A stretch of DNA of 38,359 nucleotides from CAZCWX01 sp964502465 (GCA_964502465.1 CAZCWX010000591.1:1-38359), one strand, 5' to 3'; counted from the stretch's first letter, positions 1 through 7,584 are shown. Notes: generated by a model not told the origin, from the letters alone. Translations and numbers: made by a program.

Positions 1-232
1 AGCAGACCGGCAATTCCGAAAGCTCCCCAGACAGGTACAAGCCCGTCTCAGCCCTCACATTGACGCCTTAGCCCAGAACCCCCGCCCCCCTGGGGTAGAG
101 AAATTGACCGGGCAAAATGCTTACCGCCTCCGTGTCGGAGACTACCGCATTCTGTACGAAGTCCAGGATAAGGCCCTGCTCGTGCTGGTGGTGAAGATCG
201 GCCACAGACGGGACGTCTACCGGAAACGCTAG
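1..232 (+). CDS. RelE/ParE-family toxin, 5'-truncated by window edge
   Basis: An open frame enters from the left edge (first full codon at position 2) and ends at TAG 230-232, giving 76 visible residues. The C-terminal half reads LTGQNAYRLRVGDYRILYEV, followed by VVKIGHRRDVYRKR. This is the classical RelE/ParE/YoeB fold signature, with the basic RxGDYR strand and the terminal HR-x-YR segment. Family members are usually about 85-95 residues, so only the first 10-20 are missing. RelE-type proteins are mRNA interferases and ParE-type ones poison gyrase; this fragment does not decide between them. A cognate antitoxin would be expected just upstream, outside the window. The relation to RelE/ParE is clear; the toxic activity is inferred. 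Confidence 0.82.
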   Translation, partial: ADRQFRKLPRQVQARLSPHIDALAQNPRPPGVEKLTGQNAYRLRVGDYRILYEVQDKALLVLVVKIGHRRDVYRKR

Positions 233-288
233 GCAGGAAAAACTGTCATTGTTGTTGTCATTGTTTGGGTGTGAGAAGCAGGAATAAG

Positions 289-360
289 GAGTGATAAGAA
301 GAGAGCAGCGAGACAGGAGAAGGGCGAAAAACCCGTGCTATATCGCTGCTCTTATCACTC
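289..360. repeat. Inverted repeat downstream of the toxin gene
   Basis: The 18-base arm at 343-360 is the exact reverse complement of 289-298 joined to 304-311; the left arm carries a 5-base insertion. The arms flank about 31 bases. It could fold as a hairpin that ends toxin transcription, but there is no T-run, so it may be a repeat remnant. Apart from this hairpin, 233-389 holds nothing I recognise. Confidence 0.6.
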
Positions 361-389
361 TATATCACTTGGTAGATACTGCTCAAGTT

Positions 390-431
390 GGCTTATGAGA
401 CCCTCGCTCTAGCCTACTGAGCTACGCCGCC
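390..431 (-). pseudogene. tRNA-Met (CAU) 5' half, truncated in the anticodon stem
   Basis: On the minus strand from 431 the sequence gives a 7-base acceptor strand GGCGGCG, TA, a D-stem GCTC...GAGC with an AGTAGGCTA loop, the anticodon-stem 5' strand AGGGT and a loop CTCATAA with anticodon CAT. After three bases of the 3' anticodon strand (GCC) similarity to a tRNA stops. No T-arm or 3' acceptor strand follows in the next 100 bases. It is therefore a tRNA remnant and not a functional gene. It lies 20 bases beyond the 3' end of an integrase remnant on the same strand, suggesting a scar left by an element that targeted a tRNA gene. Confidence 0.72.
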
Positions 432-451
432 ATATGAGTGAAATCAAGCAC

Positions 452-802
452 TTACGACAGGACCGGCAGAGGCAATTCGGGCACTGATTCAAAAATTTCT
501 GCCCACATCCTATTCCCGACTGCCGTTCGTTTGAAATCGTGAGGGATCTTACCCAAGATGCCCGCCTCTCGGCAAGCCCGGTGCCAGCGTTTGTAGTAAT
601 GAACGATCCGGTTCCCGTGATCATAGAACCCCCACGGGCAGGTGGGAGAGTGTACCTGACGATCCTCCCATTGCTGCACGAGGAGCGCACGGAGCTCCCG
701 AGGGAGATAGATAAGCCGACCCTCTTTGTTTTTGCCTATGCCTGGCTCGATCCTGACTGCGCCCTCTTCTCTATCGATTTGCTCCCACCGAAGACGGAGC
801 AT
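452..802 (-). pseudogene. Tyrosine recombinase (phage integrase) remnant
   Basis: The 116 codons match the C-terminal catalytic domain of tyrosine recombinases: LRLRWEQID near the start, a GKNKEGRLIYLP strand, then PHDFKRTAVGNRM. Upstream, the segment that should contain the core-binding domain and first catalytic Arg is not open in frame. Downstream, the helix carrying GH..R and the catalytic Tyr is missing. The HxxR box reads HDFK, so the conserved Arg position is Lys. All of this points to a dead fragment. It reads toward the adjacent tRNA-Met half, consistent with the remains of a tRNA-targeting integrative element. Identification is firm; the history is inferred. Confidence 0.75.
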
Positions 803-852
803 CTCACTAGAAGATACGCTACTCCATTGTCAAGTAGGTTTTATAAAATATC

Positions 853-1296
853 TTGCTCTTTCTTGTCTGCCGCCCTACTCTGAGGAGATGGGAAAACAGA
901 AAGAACGGATCATTGAGAAACCAATTCAGCGCGTCAGTTATATATACCCGGAAGCTTAGACAGTTCGAAAAAACCTGCCTGGTCTGTCAACATCGCTTGT
1001 GGGGCGCCAAGGTCAGCCGTTACTGTTCTCGTGTGTGTCAGAACAAGGCGAATTATGAGCGCCACGCAGAGACCTACCGCAAAGCCTGCATAGAGAGTTT
1101 AATGATTTCGGCAGTCTATGATGCTTTGAAAGAGGCCCTCGCCAGTGAGGAGAAAGCGCGCAAGGCTGCAGAGGCGATTGCGAGCTACGAAAATCGCGTT
1201 GCTCGGATTGAAACCGATTTAGCTCTTCTCAAGCGGAGGGTTGGCTTCAATCTCGCCATGACGTTCGCGGTGCTCTGGAAGATCTTTTCCAGTTAG
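853..1296 (+). CDS. Small zinc-finger protein with basic helical C-terminus (start uncertain)
   Basis: This frame encodes CLVC-x15-YCSRVC followed by QNKANYERHAE. This CxxC...CxxxC zinc-binding knuckle is common in short phage- or element-associated proteins. A long charged, heptad-like helix (about residues 85-135) and a hydrophobic end follow. The only in-frame start before the knuckle is TTG at 853, and its first 30 residues do not look protein-like. In another frame, ATG 888 starts a charged peptide (MGKQKERIIEKPIQRVSYI) that ends at TAG 957-959, just where the zinc-finger frame becomes convincing. One extra T near 954 would explain both. The gene may therefore be frameshifted, with a true start at 888. 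Function unknown. Confidence 0.5.
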   Translation: MLFLVCRPTLRRWENRKNGSLRNQFSASVIYTRKLRQFEKTCLVCQHRLWGAKVSRYCSRVCQNKANYERHAETYRKACIESLMISAVYDALKEALASEEKARKAAEAIASYENRVARIETDLALLKRRVGFNLAMTFAVLWKIFSS

Positions 1297-1329
1297 TGTG
1301 TGAACCAGGAGCGCGAAAAGGAGCAGCAT

Positions 1330-1599
1330 ATGGATTGGACTCATGTCTTCATAGTGACTGAACTGACCGCGGCGGCTGTCCTCATCATTAGCCTGCTCAT
1401 CTGGGATCGCCATAACCGCCGCAAGGCAGATGCCGACTATCGCGCCCTCCTCGATCGCATGGACCAAACGTTAGAACGGGTCTCCGATCATACCCGCCAC
1501 ACTGCTGAATTAGCTGCGAAAGCCGCAGAGATCTCCGCGCGCAATGAACGGCTCACCATGGCCGTGCTGCAGCAGTTCCACCCCCAGGGACAACACTGA
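1330..1599 (+). CDS. Small single-pass membrane protein with coiled coil
   Basis: Starting at ATG 1330, with an AAAAGGAG ribosome site 7-8 bases upstream, it encodes 89 residues. Residues about 5-27 (VFIVTELTAAAVLIISLLIW) are a transmembrane segment followed by positively charged DRHNRRK. The remainder (about 35-80) is a charged amphipathic helix likely to form a coiled coil in the cytoplasm. A GTG at 1300 would add ten residues but lacks a good ribosome site. It begins 33 bases after the zinc-finger gene on the same strand, so the two probably share a transcript. Single-TM plus coiled-coil proteins of this size occur near phage and element genes. No specific family is recognised. Confidence 0.6.
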   Translation: MDWTHVFIVTELTAAAVLIISLLIWDRHNRRKADADYRALLDRMDQTLERVSDHTRHTAELAAKAAEISARNERLTMAVLQQFHPQGQH

Positions 1600-1668
1600 G
1601 CCGGAAGAGTCCGCTGTGGCATGGAAATCAGGCGCGGTTTTACAGACGCATCCCTTCCCTCGTTTCGC

Positions 1669-2094
1669 TTAAGATGGAGAGGCTTCCACGATGCGCCCCA
1701 GCAGTGGGCTCTGGTGCCAGCAGAGTAACTTCCACGCCCTCTCTTGTCGCACCCAGGTCTGCGTGAATCCCATGAAGCGCTGACGGAAACCCGCGTCGCG
1801 CGGCTTGCCGCGAAAGGTTGCAAAGCCGCTGACATGCCCGGTGTCTCCGATCACGATGAAGTGCAATTCGCGCGGACGCCATTCGAAAGATTCCCATAAC
1901 GGCCGCTCTCCGGCATGAAAGTTGAGATGATCGACAAAGTCTTCCTTGCTCATGCGCCAGGGAAAATCTTCATCGAGAATCTCGGCTCGATCGTCCATCG
2001 CTTGCCAGAATGCGTCTAAATTCCCTGTATTGAGATTGTCCTTCCATGTGGTGAATGTAGCTTCGAGTGTTTTAATTGTATCATTGTTGCTCAT
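1669..2094 (-). CDS. SnoaL/NTF2-like (nuclear transport factor 2 family) protein
   Basis: The 141-residue protein starts at ATG 2094 (MSNNDTIKTLEATF). A GTG at 2136 would add 14 residues but is less natural. The pattern fits the NTF2-like cone fold: an N-terminal helix ending in W-x-DNLNTGNLDAFW, a short strand of acidic residues (DDRAEILDEDFPW), a helix with the DFVDHL segment, then alternating strands (LHFIVIGDTGHVSGFATFRG, FTQTWVRQERAWKLLCWHQS). Many such proteins are small hydrolases, isomerases or ketosteroid-type enzymes; others only bind ligands. No catalytic set can be assigned here. It stands alone on the minus strand between plus-strand genes. Confidence 0.72.
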   Translation of the reverse strand: MSNNDTIKTLEATFTTWKDNLNTGNLDAFWQAMDDRAEILDEDFPWRMSKEDFVDHLNFHAGERPLWESFEWRPRELHFIVIGDTGHVSGFATFRGKPRDAGFRQRFMGFTQTWVRQERAWKLLCWHQSPLLGRIVEASPS

Positions 2095-2369
2095 GAACAG
2101 TGTCTTATCGCCAATCTTGGGGTCATCGCAAGGCACAGGCTATACAGCTTATTTGATAATGCGACCGTCCAGCCGTGCTGCTCGGAGCGCAACAAAGAAT
2201 CTTTCGATGACGCTCAGGAAGACTAACCCATGGAAAAAGATCAAGGCAAACCTTGAGCGCGGAGCTTTGCCTGTGGTCTCCCGTTGAACCTTGTCACGAA
2301 AAATACGCTTGCAAATCAATGTTTCTACACGGAAGATGAAGCACCGCACGCGGTAAAAGGAGAACCACT

Positions 2370-3545
2370 ATGAGAGAAGCTGTTATCGTTTCCGTCGCCC
2401 GCACGGGTATTGGTAAGGCATTTCGTGGCAGTCTGAACAAAACACATGGCGCAACCATGACTGCCCATGTCATTAAACATGCCGTAGAACGCGCCAAAAT
2501 CGATCCCGCAGAGGTTGAAGACGTGGTAATCGGCTGTGGCTTACCTGAAGGCGCCACCGGACATAACATCGGCCGTGTCGCGGCACTCCGCGCCGGTCTG
2601 CCCATCACAACTGCAGGCATGACCGTCAACCGGTATTGTTCTTCCGGTCTGCAAGCCATCAGCATTGCCGCACAACGCGTTATCGCCGATGGCGCAGACG
2701 TGCTGGTCGCTGGCGGGGTGGAGTCCATTAGCTTGGTGCAAAACAGCCTGAACACCAACAATTTCGTCGAGGACTGGATGCATGAGCACCTGAAATCTAT
2801 CTACTACCCCATGCTATCGACAGCGGAGATTGTGGCTCAACGCTACAAAGTATCGCGTGAATCACAAGACGAATATGCGTTGATCAGTCAACAACGCACC
2901 GCAACAGCGCAGGCGGCAGAGAAATTCAAGAACGAGATCGTGCCGTTTCCAACGCGGATGGAAGTCGTAGACAAAGCGACCGGGCAAACCTCGCTCCAGG
3001 AAGTCACGCTTTCCCGCGATGAAGGCAATCGCCCTGATACCACGATGGACAAGCTCGCCGCCCTTCCCTCCGTTACGAACGGAAGCATTACTGCCGGCAA
3101 CTCCAGCCAACTCTCTGATGGCGCTGCGGCAGTCGTCCTTATGGAAGCACGCGTTGCCGCCAAGAAAAGACTACAGCCGCTCGGCGTCTACCGGGGGCTC
3201 GTTGCAGCAGGATGCGAGCCTGATGAAATGGGTATTGGACCGGTGTTCGCTGTCCCAAAGTTGCTGCAACGTCACGGATTGAAAATGGCAGACATCGGTC
3301 TCTGGGAACTCAATGAAGCCTTCGCCGTACAAACAGTGTACTGCCGTGACCGTCTGGGGATTCCTATGGAGAGACTCAATGTCGATGGTGGCGCCATTTC
3401 CATTGGGCATCCCTATGGCATGAGTGGCACCCGTATGGTCGGGCATGCTCTGCTCGAAGGCAAACGACGCGGCATGAAATATATTGTCACCACCATGTGC
3501 GTCGGTGGTGGGATGGGCGTTGCTGGACTTTTTGAAGTCGCGTAA
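2370..3545 (+). CDS. Thiolase family protein (acetyl-CoA acyltransferase)
   Basis: A 391-residue full-length thiolase. Thiolases condense two acyl-CoAs or cleave 3-ketoacyl-CoA in fatty-acid or ketone-body metabolism. The acyl-binding Cys is C90 in VNRYCSSGLQAI, the HxG motif is GHPYGMSG with H347, and the proton-transfer Cys is C377 in TTMCVGGGMG. WELNEAFAVQ supplies the conserved Asn-Glu-Ala-Phe motif. Length is normal (about 390). Start ATG 2370 is preceded by AAAAGGAG. The gene stands alone; the crotonase-fold gene at 4.5-5.3 kb could act in the same beta-oxidation pathway but lies on the other strand. Degradative and biosynthetic thiolases cannot be separated from the sequence alone. Confidence 0.93.
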   Translation: MREAVIVSVARTGIGKAFRGSLNKTHGATMTAHVIKHAVERAKIDPAEVEDVVIGCGLPEGATGHNIGRVAALRAGLPITTAGMTVNRYCSSGLQAISIAAQRVIADGADVLVAGGVESISLVQNSLNTNNFVEDWMHEHLKSIYYPMLSTAEIVAQRYKVSRESQDEYALISQQRTATAQAAEKFKNEIVPFPTRMEVVDKATGQTSLQEVTLSRDEGNRPDTTMDKLAALPSVTNGSITAGNSSQLSDGAAAVVLMEARVAAKKRLQPLGVYRGLVAAGCEPDEMGIGPVFAVPKLLQRHGLKMADIGLWELNEAFAVQTVYCRDRLGIPMERLNVDGGAISIGHPYGMSGTRMVGHALLEGKRRGMKYIVTTMCVGGGMGVAGLFEVA

Positions 3546-3560
3546 GCAGAGCAGCAGGGA

Positions 3561-3578
3561 CTGACCGCGCTGGGTCAG
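3561..3578 (+). terminator. Weak hairpin after the thiolase gene
   Basis: CTGACC (3561-3566) and GGTCAG (3573-3578) form a 6-bp stem around a 6-base loop, 16 bases past the thiolase stop. There is no U-run, so termination is only a possibility. Confidence 0.3.
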
Positions 3579-3637
3579 CTTCCTGTCTCTCAAGCAAGAA
3601 GCAATTCAGAGCAGCTGGCAAAGGGTAAAATCACATA

Positions 3638-3784
3638 AAATTTGGGCTCATGTCTAAGATTTGTGCTGGAAACGGCAGGCAGAGCCTGCCCTACTCGGCA
3701 GGCGTCTCACAGGATAGTCCCGTAGGGCGGGCTGTGCCCGCCATCAAGCGCAAGCGCACAGATTTCAGACATGAGCCGAAATTT
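3638..3784. repeat. Composite palindromic repeat element
   Basis: Arms 3638-3666 and 3756-3784 are 29-base imperfect reverse complements with about four mismatches. Inside are two smaller palindromes: GGCAGGCAGAGCCTGCC, followed by CCTACTCGG, and GTAGGGCGGGCTGTGCCCGCC. The core resembles the GTAGGGCGGGC...GCCCGCC intergenic repeats seen in many environmental bacteria. The element occupies almost all of the gap between the thiolase and phosphatase genes, which converge here, and may act as a bidirectional terminator. Mobilisation as a MITE is speculative. Confidence 0.7.
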
Positions 3785-3787
3785 GCT

Positions 3788-4522
3788 TTAGGGTGAACGA
3801 GATAAAAGACCAGCAGCAAACCATCGGTTCGCCACGTCAGTGATGATGACCTTCTGGCTCCCCTTAGCGATTTGATACAGTTTTTTCTCTGTCCACTCCA
3901 AACAGGACAATTTGCCACCGTAGACTAAGCCGGTATCAATCCCCACTTTATACGGCAAGTCAAAGAATACCGCCCGTTGGGGAGTGTGACCGAAAACTAC
4001 AGTGTTGGCCAGGTTGTGCGGATGGAAAATGAATTCCTGGCGAATCCAGAACAGGTCCTCCTCGCTCTGGTCTTCCAGAGATCTGTTTGGGTTCACGCCA
4101 GCGTGCACACAGAGCAGCCCAACTCTCGTATAGAACGTTTCGAGATCGAGAAAAAACTGTAAATGGAGGGGAGGAAGACTGGAGGCACAGATCCTGCCAG
4201 GAAGCGCAGGAGAGAGACCGTAGCTCTCCAACGTTGCACTCCCACCGTTTGAGAGAAAAACTTCGCCATAGTTTCCCTCATAGCCCAAAAAATCCAGAAA
4301 CATATCTTCATGGTTTCCCTTCAGGAATGTCAGGGTACAGACGGCATCGGCTTGCAAGGCTATGAGCAAATCGACCACCTCGCGAGCCCCTGGTCCTCGG
4401 TCTATGTAGTCCCCAAGAAAAACCAACCGATCTTGCCGCTGTAGGGGAAATGCCTTGAGGAGGCTCTCAAGCTCCTGCGGGCAGGCATGGATATCGCCAA
4501 CAATGAAGAGACGTTCAGTCAC
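3788..4522 (-). CDS. PPP-family metallophosphatase (serine/threonine phosphatase or Ap4A hydrolase type)
   Basis: The 244-residue protein has the three PPP metal motifs: GDIH at residues 9-12, GDYIDRG at 37-43 and GNHE at 69-72. Downstream it has HAGVNP and VVFGHTPQ, the usual His ligands, and a GIDTG near the end. These enzymes use a di-metal centre to hydrolyse phosphoserine/threonine or diadenosine tetraphosphate; size and motifs fit either. The start is GTG 4522, with AAGGA about 8 bases upstream. It begins 11 bases after the stop of the enoyl-CoA hydratase gene, which overlaps lipB, so the three form one minus-strand transcript. Cytoplasmic: no signal peptide. Confidence 0.88.
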   Translation of the reverse strand: MTERLFIVGDIHACPQELESLLKAFPLQRQDRLVFLGDYIDRGPGAREVVDLLIALQADAVCTLTFLKGNHEDMFLDFLGYEGNYGEVFLSNGGSATLESYGLSPALPGRICASSLPPLHLQFFLDLETFYTRVGLLCVHAGVNPNRSLEDQSEEDLFWIRQEFIFHPHNLANTVVFGHTPQRAVFFDLPYKVGIDTGLVYGGKLSCLEWTEKKLYQIAKGSQKVIITDVANRWFAAGLLSRSP

Positions 4523-4533
4523 ACGTACTTCCT

Positions 4534-5310
4534 TTACTTTCCTTTATACACTGGTTCACGCTTCTCAAGAAAGGCAGTAATCCCTTCGCGGACATCTTCG
4601 GTACGACTCAGGCGTCGCTGCTCAACCATTTCGTACGTTAAGACCTCATCCAGATTACTTGCCAGCGCCCGATGGAACGATGCTTTAATCGCAGCCAGGG
4701 CAAGAGGAGCATTGTGCGCGAGACGCTCAGCGTAGGCAGAGACCTGCTGACGGAGTTCAGGCTCAGGGACCACGCGGTTCACCAGTCCAAGATGGAGCGC
4801 TTCTTCAGCGTTTATCAGGTCTCCCGTCAACGCCATCTCCATTCCTCGTAGTCCAGCGAGACGCGGCAGAAAATAGCTGGCTCCACCATCTACGGTGAGA
4901 CCGCGTTTCACGAAAATCAATGAGAAGCGTGCCGCAGAAGACGCAAACCGGACATCTGTCGCTAAAGCTAAGGAACAGCCAAAGCCGGCCGCTGCTCCAC
5001 CGACCGCCGCGATTACTGGCTTGGGCAAGTTCCAGATCGCACGAATCGTCGCATTAAAGCCAGACTCAAGAATGTCATCCCCAGCAGGCCCCTGGGATTC
5101 ACGCGCGGCACGAAGATCCGCCCCGGATGAGAAGGCGTTGCCAGCGCCAGTGAGTATGACCACCCGTGTGTCTTCGTCCTTCCCGCTTTCAGTTACCGCA
5201 TCTCTCAAGGCAAGAATCGTCTCACGGTCAAGGGCATTGTGTCGCTCGGGACGATTGATCGTAATCCAGCGCACCCGTGCCTGTCTCTCGCTCAAAACAA
5301 CTCCACTCAT
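4534..5310 (-). CDS. Enoyl-CoA hydratase/isomerase family protein (crotonase fold)
   Basis: The 258-residue protein starts at ATG 5310 (MSGVVLSERQ), supported by GGAGG about ten bases upstream. Crotonase landmarks: N-terminal WITINRPERHNALD, oxyanion-hole segments FSSGADL and VGGAAAGFGCSLALATD, then FSLIFVKRGLTVDGGASYFLPRL. The usual hydratase Glu pair is not obvious. The VDGG segment, with Asp, resembles PaaG-like isomerases, so it may be an isomerase and not a hydratase. Its first 83 bases overlap the 3' end of lipB in another frame. It is likely cotranscribed with lipB and the phosphatase. The substrate cannot be named. Confidence 0.88.
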   Translation of the reverse strand: MSGVVLSERQARVRWITINRPERHNALDRETILALRDAVTESGKDEDTRVVILTGAGNAFSSGADLRAARESQGPAGDDILESGFNATIRAIWNLPKPVIAAVGGAAAGFGCSLALATDVRFASSAARFSLIFVKRGLTVDGGASYFLPRLAGLRGMEMALTGDLINAEEALHLGLVNRVVPEPELRQQVSAYAERLAHNAPLALAAIKASFHRALASNLDEVLTYEMVEQRRLSRTEDVREGITAFLEKREPVYKGK

Positions 5311-5965
5311 TAGGCATTTCCTCCATAGTGGCGGTAAAAACCTCAGCAAAAGCGCGACGCATCTGCTCCGCTACCACAGACAGCGGAATAGGTCTCCCTC
5401 GTTCCTGCTCCAGGCTTGTCACAGTTTTGTCAGTCAGTCCACAAGGAATAATATAGGAAAATGGCTGCAGATCGCCGTTCACGTTCACAGCACAACCATG
5501 CAGAGAGACTCCTCCACGCACGGCGATACCAACACTGCCGAGTTTGCTCTCCCCTACCCACACACCAGGCAATCCAGGCTTCCGTATCCCGACCACGCCA
5601 CACCTTTGGCTCACTCTGCACATCACCTCTTCTAAGCAAACTACAAAGTTTCGTACCCCCTGCCTGCGCAAGAGTGACGAAAAGATCGGGTATGCCACCA
5701 ATTGGCCGGGGCCATGGTAGGTTGCGCCTCCGCCACGTTCAACTTCGATAAGAGCGATCCCTTTTCCCGTCAGCTCAGCCACAGAAAGTCGTAGCTGTGT
5801 AGTTGGGCGCCGATACCCTAGTGTCACCACCGGGGTATGCTGAGTCAAGATGAGCCCGTTTTTTCTTGTTGCTCGGCAGTACACATGTAAGGCATGTTGC
5901 AACCGCCATACCTGTCTATAATCACAGGGGCCGAGATCGGTAAAAGAATGAATCACTGCGCTCAT
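5228..5965 (-). CDS. lipB: Octanoyl-[ACP]:protein N-octanoyltransferase LipB
   Basis: The 245-residue protein moves octanoate from acyl carrier protein to lipoyl domains, the first step of lipoate synthesis. Family signatures are present: RGGGATYHGPGQLVAYPI at residues 77-94, GESKLGSVGIAVRGGVSLHG with Lys141, and IIPCGLTDK with the acyl-carrying Cys175. Lys141 and Cys175 are the expected catalytic dyad. Start ATG 5965 (MSAVIHSF). Its last 27 or so codons overlap the start of the enoyl-CoA hydratase gene in a different frame, so part of the C-terminal tail may be a late extension. lipA is not in this window, so the second step must be encoded elsewhere. Confidence 0.95.
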   Translation of the reverse strand: MSAVIHSFTDLGPCDYRQVWRLQHALHVYCRATRKNGLILTQHTPVVTLGYRRPTTQLRLSVAELTGKGIALIEVERGGGATYHGPGQLVAYPIFSSLLRRQGVRNFVVCLEEVMCRVSQRCGVVGIRKPGLPGVWVGESKLGSVGIAVRGGVSLHGCAVNVNGDLQPFSYIIPCGLTDKTVTSLEQERGRPIPLSVVAEQMRRAFAEVFTATMEEMPNEWSCFERETGTGALDYDQSSRATQCP

Positions 5966-6061
5966 GGCCAGTTTCGTGCAGGGTACCCGATGGCATTGCT
6001 CTCCGCAACAATGCCTTGACTCGCCAGCAGCCTGGTGGTACGGCTGAGGGTACTATCTGCC

Positions 6062-6430
6062 ATGACAACAGCACGGCTATTGCACAAAAACCACCTCTTC
6101 GTTGCAGGCCTGGTGTTGATGACGCTTGGCCTGGGCAATTACATTGCCGGAGACTCGAAGATTGCCCATTACCAGGAAGTGATAGCAGAGGCCTCGCCAC
6201 AAGAACGCGTCAGTCAATCGTTTTTCTCAGACGAAAAACGGCACCCTTTCCCAAATGAGGCACGAGAACGCTTAGAAATTGCCCGCGCGAAACTCGACTT
6301 CTATCAAGTGGTCCTCAGTAGTGGCCGGCTGATGACCAGCCTTGGGATAGGCTGCCTCCTGATCGCCCTGATTCGTCTACGCCGCCAGTCCAACGCACAG
6401 TCGAGAGAGAAATCGCTTCCTCTCGCATGA
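6062..6430 (+). CDS. Small membrane protein with two transmembrane segments
   Basis: Starting at ATG 6062 (MTTARLLHKN), 122 residues. A first hydrophobic helix (LFVAGLVLMTLGLGNYIAG) lies near residues 12-30. A charged extracytoplasmic helical region with HYQEVIAEASPQERVSQSFF follows. The second hydrophobic helix (LMTSLGIGCLLIALIRL) is near 90-106, with a basic tail RRQSNAQSREK. Both termini are probably cytoplasmic. The gene ends 9 bases before the OmpA/MotB-like gene on the same strand, so the two are likely cotranscribed and may work together at the envelope. An earlier start at 6035 would add nine residues. No named family is recognised. Confidence 0.65.
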   Translation: MTTARLLHKNHLFVAGLVLMTLGLGNYIAGDSKIAHYQEVIAEASPQERVSQSFFSDEKRHPFPNEARERLEIARAKLDFYQVVLSSGRLMTSLGIGCLLIALIRLRRQSNAQSREKSLPLA

Positions 6431-6439
6431 GGGGTGGGC

Positions 6440-7462
6440 ATGACCCAGCGTTGTAAGAATCCTGTACTGATTCAGAGAACCCGACACGCCTATCCCCATA
6501 TCCGTCTTGTCTGCGGTCTCTTGTCCTCTGTTCTCATTCATATAGGCATTGTTCTTCTCCCCTGGCAGTTTTTCGTGAGGATGTTGATTGACCTTTTCCC
6601 GCCGCCAGCCCCTCAGTTGACGCTCATTGAACTCAACATGGAGGACATTTCTCCTCCCACCGTTACGACCGAGAAGCCCGATAGCAACGATATCCAACAA
6701 CTCCAAGCATTTCACGATGCTGTCGTCGAACGAACGGCAGCGCTTGAACAGACCATCCTCACTGCGTTTGGTCAGCAAATAGAGGCAGCAGCAGAGCGAC
6801 AACAGCGCCTGACGAGCCTGGAAGCTGCGCAGAGCAATTTGAGTACGCAGGTGGTAGCGTTGACCACAGAACGCGTCGAGTTATCTGCCCAGCTTGCCGC
6901 TGAACGGAAGCGCGCGGCAGAACTGGAGCGGAAACTGCAGGCACAGCTCCAGGCGAAGGAAGCAGAAATTTCCGGAGTCAAAGGCGCGTACGATCAACTG
7001 GTCGCCGCACTGAAAGGTGAGATCTCACAAAAAGAGATTGCGCTCCATCAGGTCAAAGAGCAACTCGTCGTCACCATCCTCGACCGTGTCCTGTTCCCGA
7101 GCGGTCAAGCAACTCTTACTCCAGAAGGACGCTCGATCATCAAAAAAGTGGGATCGATTCTGGCCAACGTCGCTGACCGTCGCATCCACATTGAAGGACA
7201 TACGGATAACGTCCCGATTGGACCAACACTCAGCATGCAATTCCCCACCAATTGGGAATTGTCTACTGCCCGCGCGACGGAGGTCATCAAGTACCTGATC
7301 TCTGAGGTCAAGCTGCCGCCTCAGTTGTTAAGCGCAGTTGGTCGCGCTGACACTGCCCCAGTCGCAGGCAACGACAGTGAAGAGGGCCGCAAGCAAAATC
7401 GCCGCATCGAAATCATCCTGCTCCCACCTGAAGGTGTTCCTCACAACGTTGCAAGCTCGTAA
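6440..7462 (+). CDS. OmpA/MotB-like peptidoglycan-binding protein with N-terminal TM and coiled coil
   Basis: Starting at ATG 6440 it gives 340 residues; a GTG two codons upstream is possible. One transmembrane helix lies near residues 22-42 (LVCGLLSSVLIHIGIVLLPW). An alanine- and glutamine-rich coiled coil spans about 95-210. The C-terminal 110 residues are an OmpA/MotB domain: LFPSGQATLTPEG, GHTDNVPIGP, NWELSTARA and RKQNRRIEI. Such domains bind diaminopimelate-containing peptidoglycan. The layout TM - coiled coil - OmpA resembles MotB-like anchors more than beta-barrel OmpA. No motA partner is adjacent; the gene before it encodes a two-TM protein. A cell-envelope anchoring role is inferred. 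Confidence 0.87.
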   Translation: MTQRCKNPVLIQRTRHAYPHIRLVCGLLSSVLIHIGIVLLPWQFFVRMLIDLFPPPAPQLTLIELNMEDISPPTVTTEKPDSNDIQQLQAFHDAVVERTAALEQTILTAFGQQIEAAAERQQRLTSLEAAQSNLSTQVVALTTERVELSAQLAAERKRAAELERKLQAQLQAKEAEISGVKGAYDQLVAALKGEISQKEIALHQVKEQLVVTILDRVLFPSGQATLTPEGRSIIKKVGSILANVADRRIHIEGHTDNVPIGPTLSMQFPTNWELSTARATEVIKYLISEVKLPPQLLSAVGRADTAPVAGNDSEEGRKQNRRIEIILLPPEGVPHNVASS

Positions 7463-7584
7463 GCTGCACAGTGCATCAACCCCCGGCTTCCCTTTCGGCA
7501 AGACACACACGATAAATAGGAAAAACCCGCGAGAGAGGTCTTCGCACAATATCACGAAAAAGTGAGGAAGCCATAAAAACCTGG

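Noticed and set aside
2149..2349. Minus-strand frame of 66 codons between the NTF2-like and thiolase genes
   Set aside because: Its DNA resembles a degraded intergenic repeat (GAGCGCAACAAAGAATC), not coding sequence.
4895..5635. Plus-strand open frame of 246 codons
   Set aside because: Antisense to two clear genes (crotonase and lipB); no protein-like pattern of its own.
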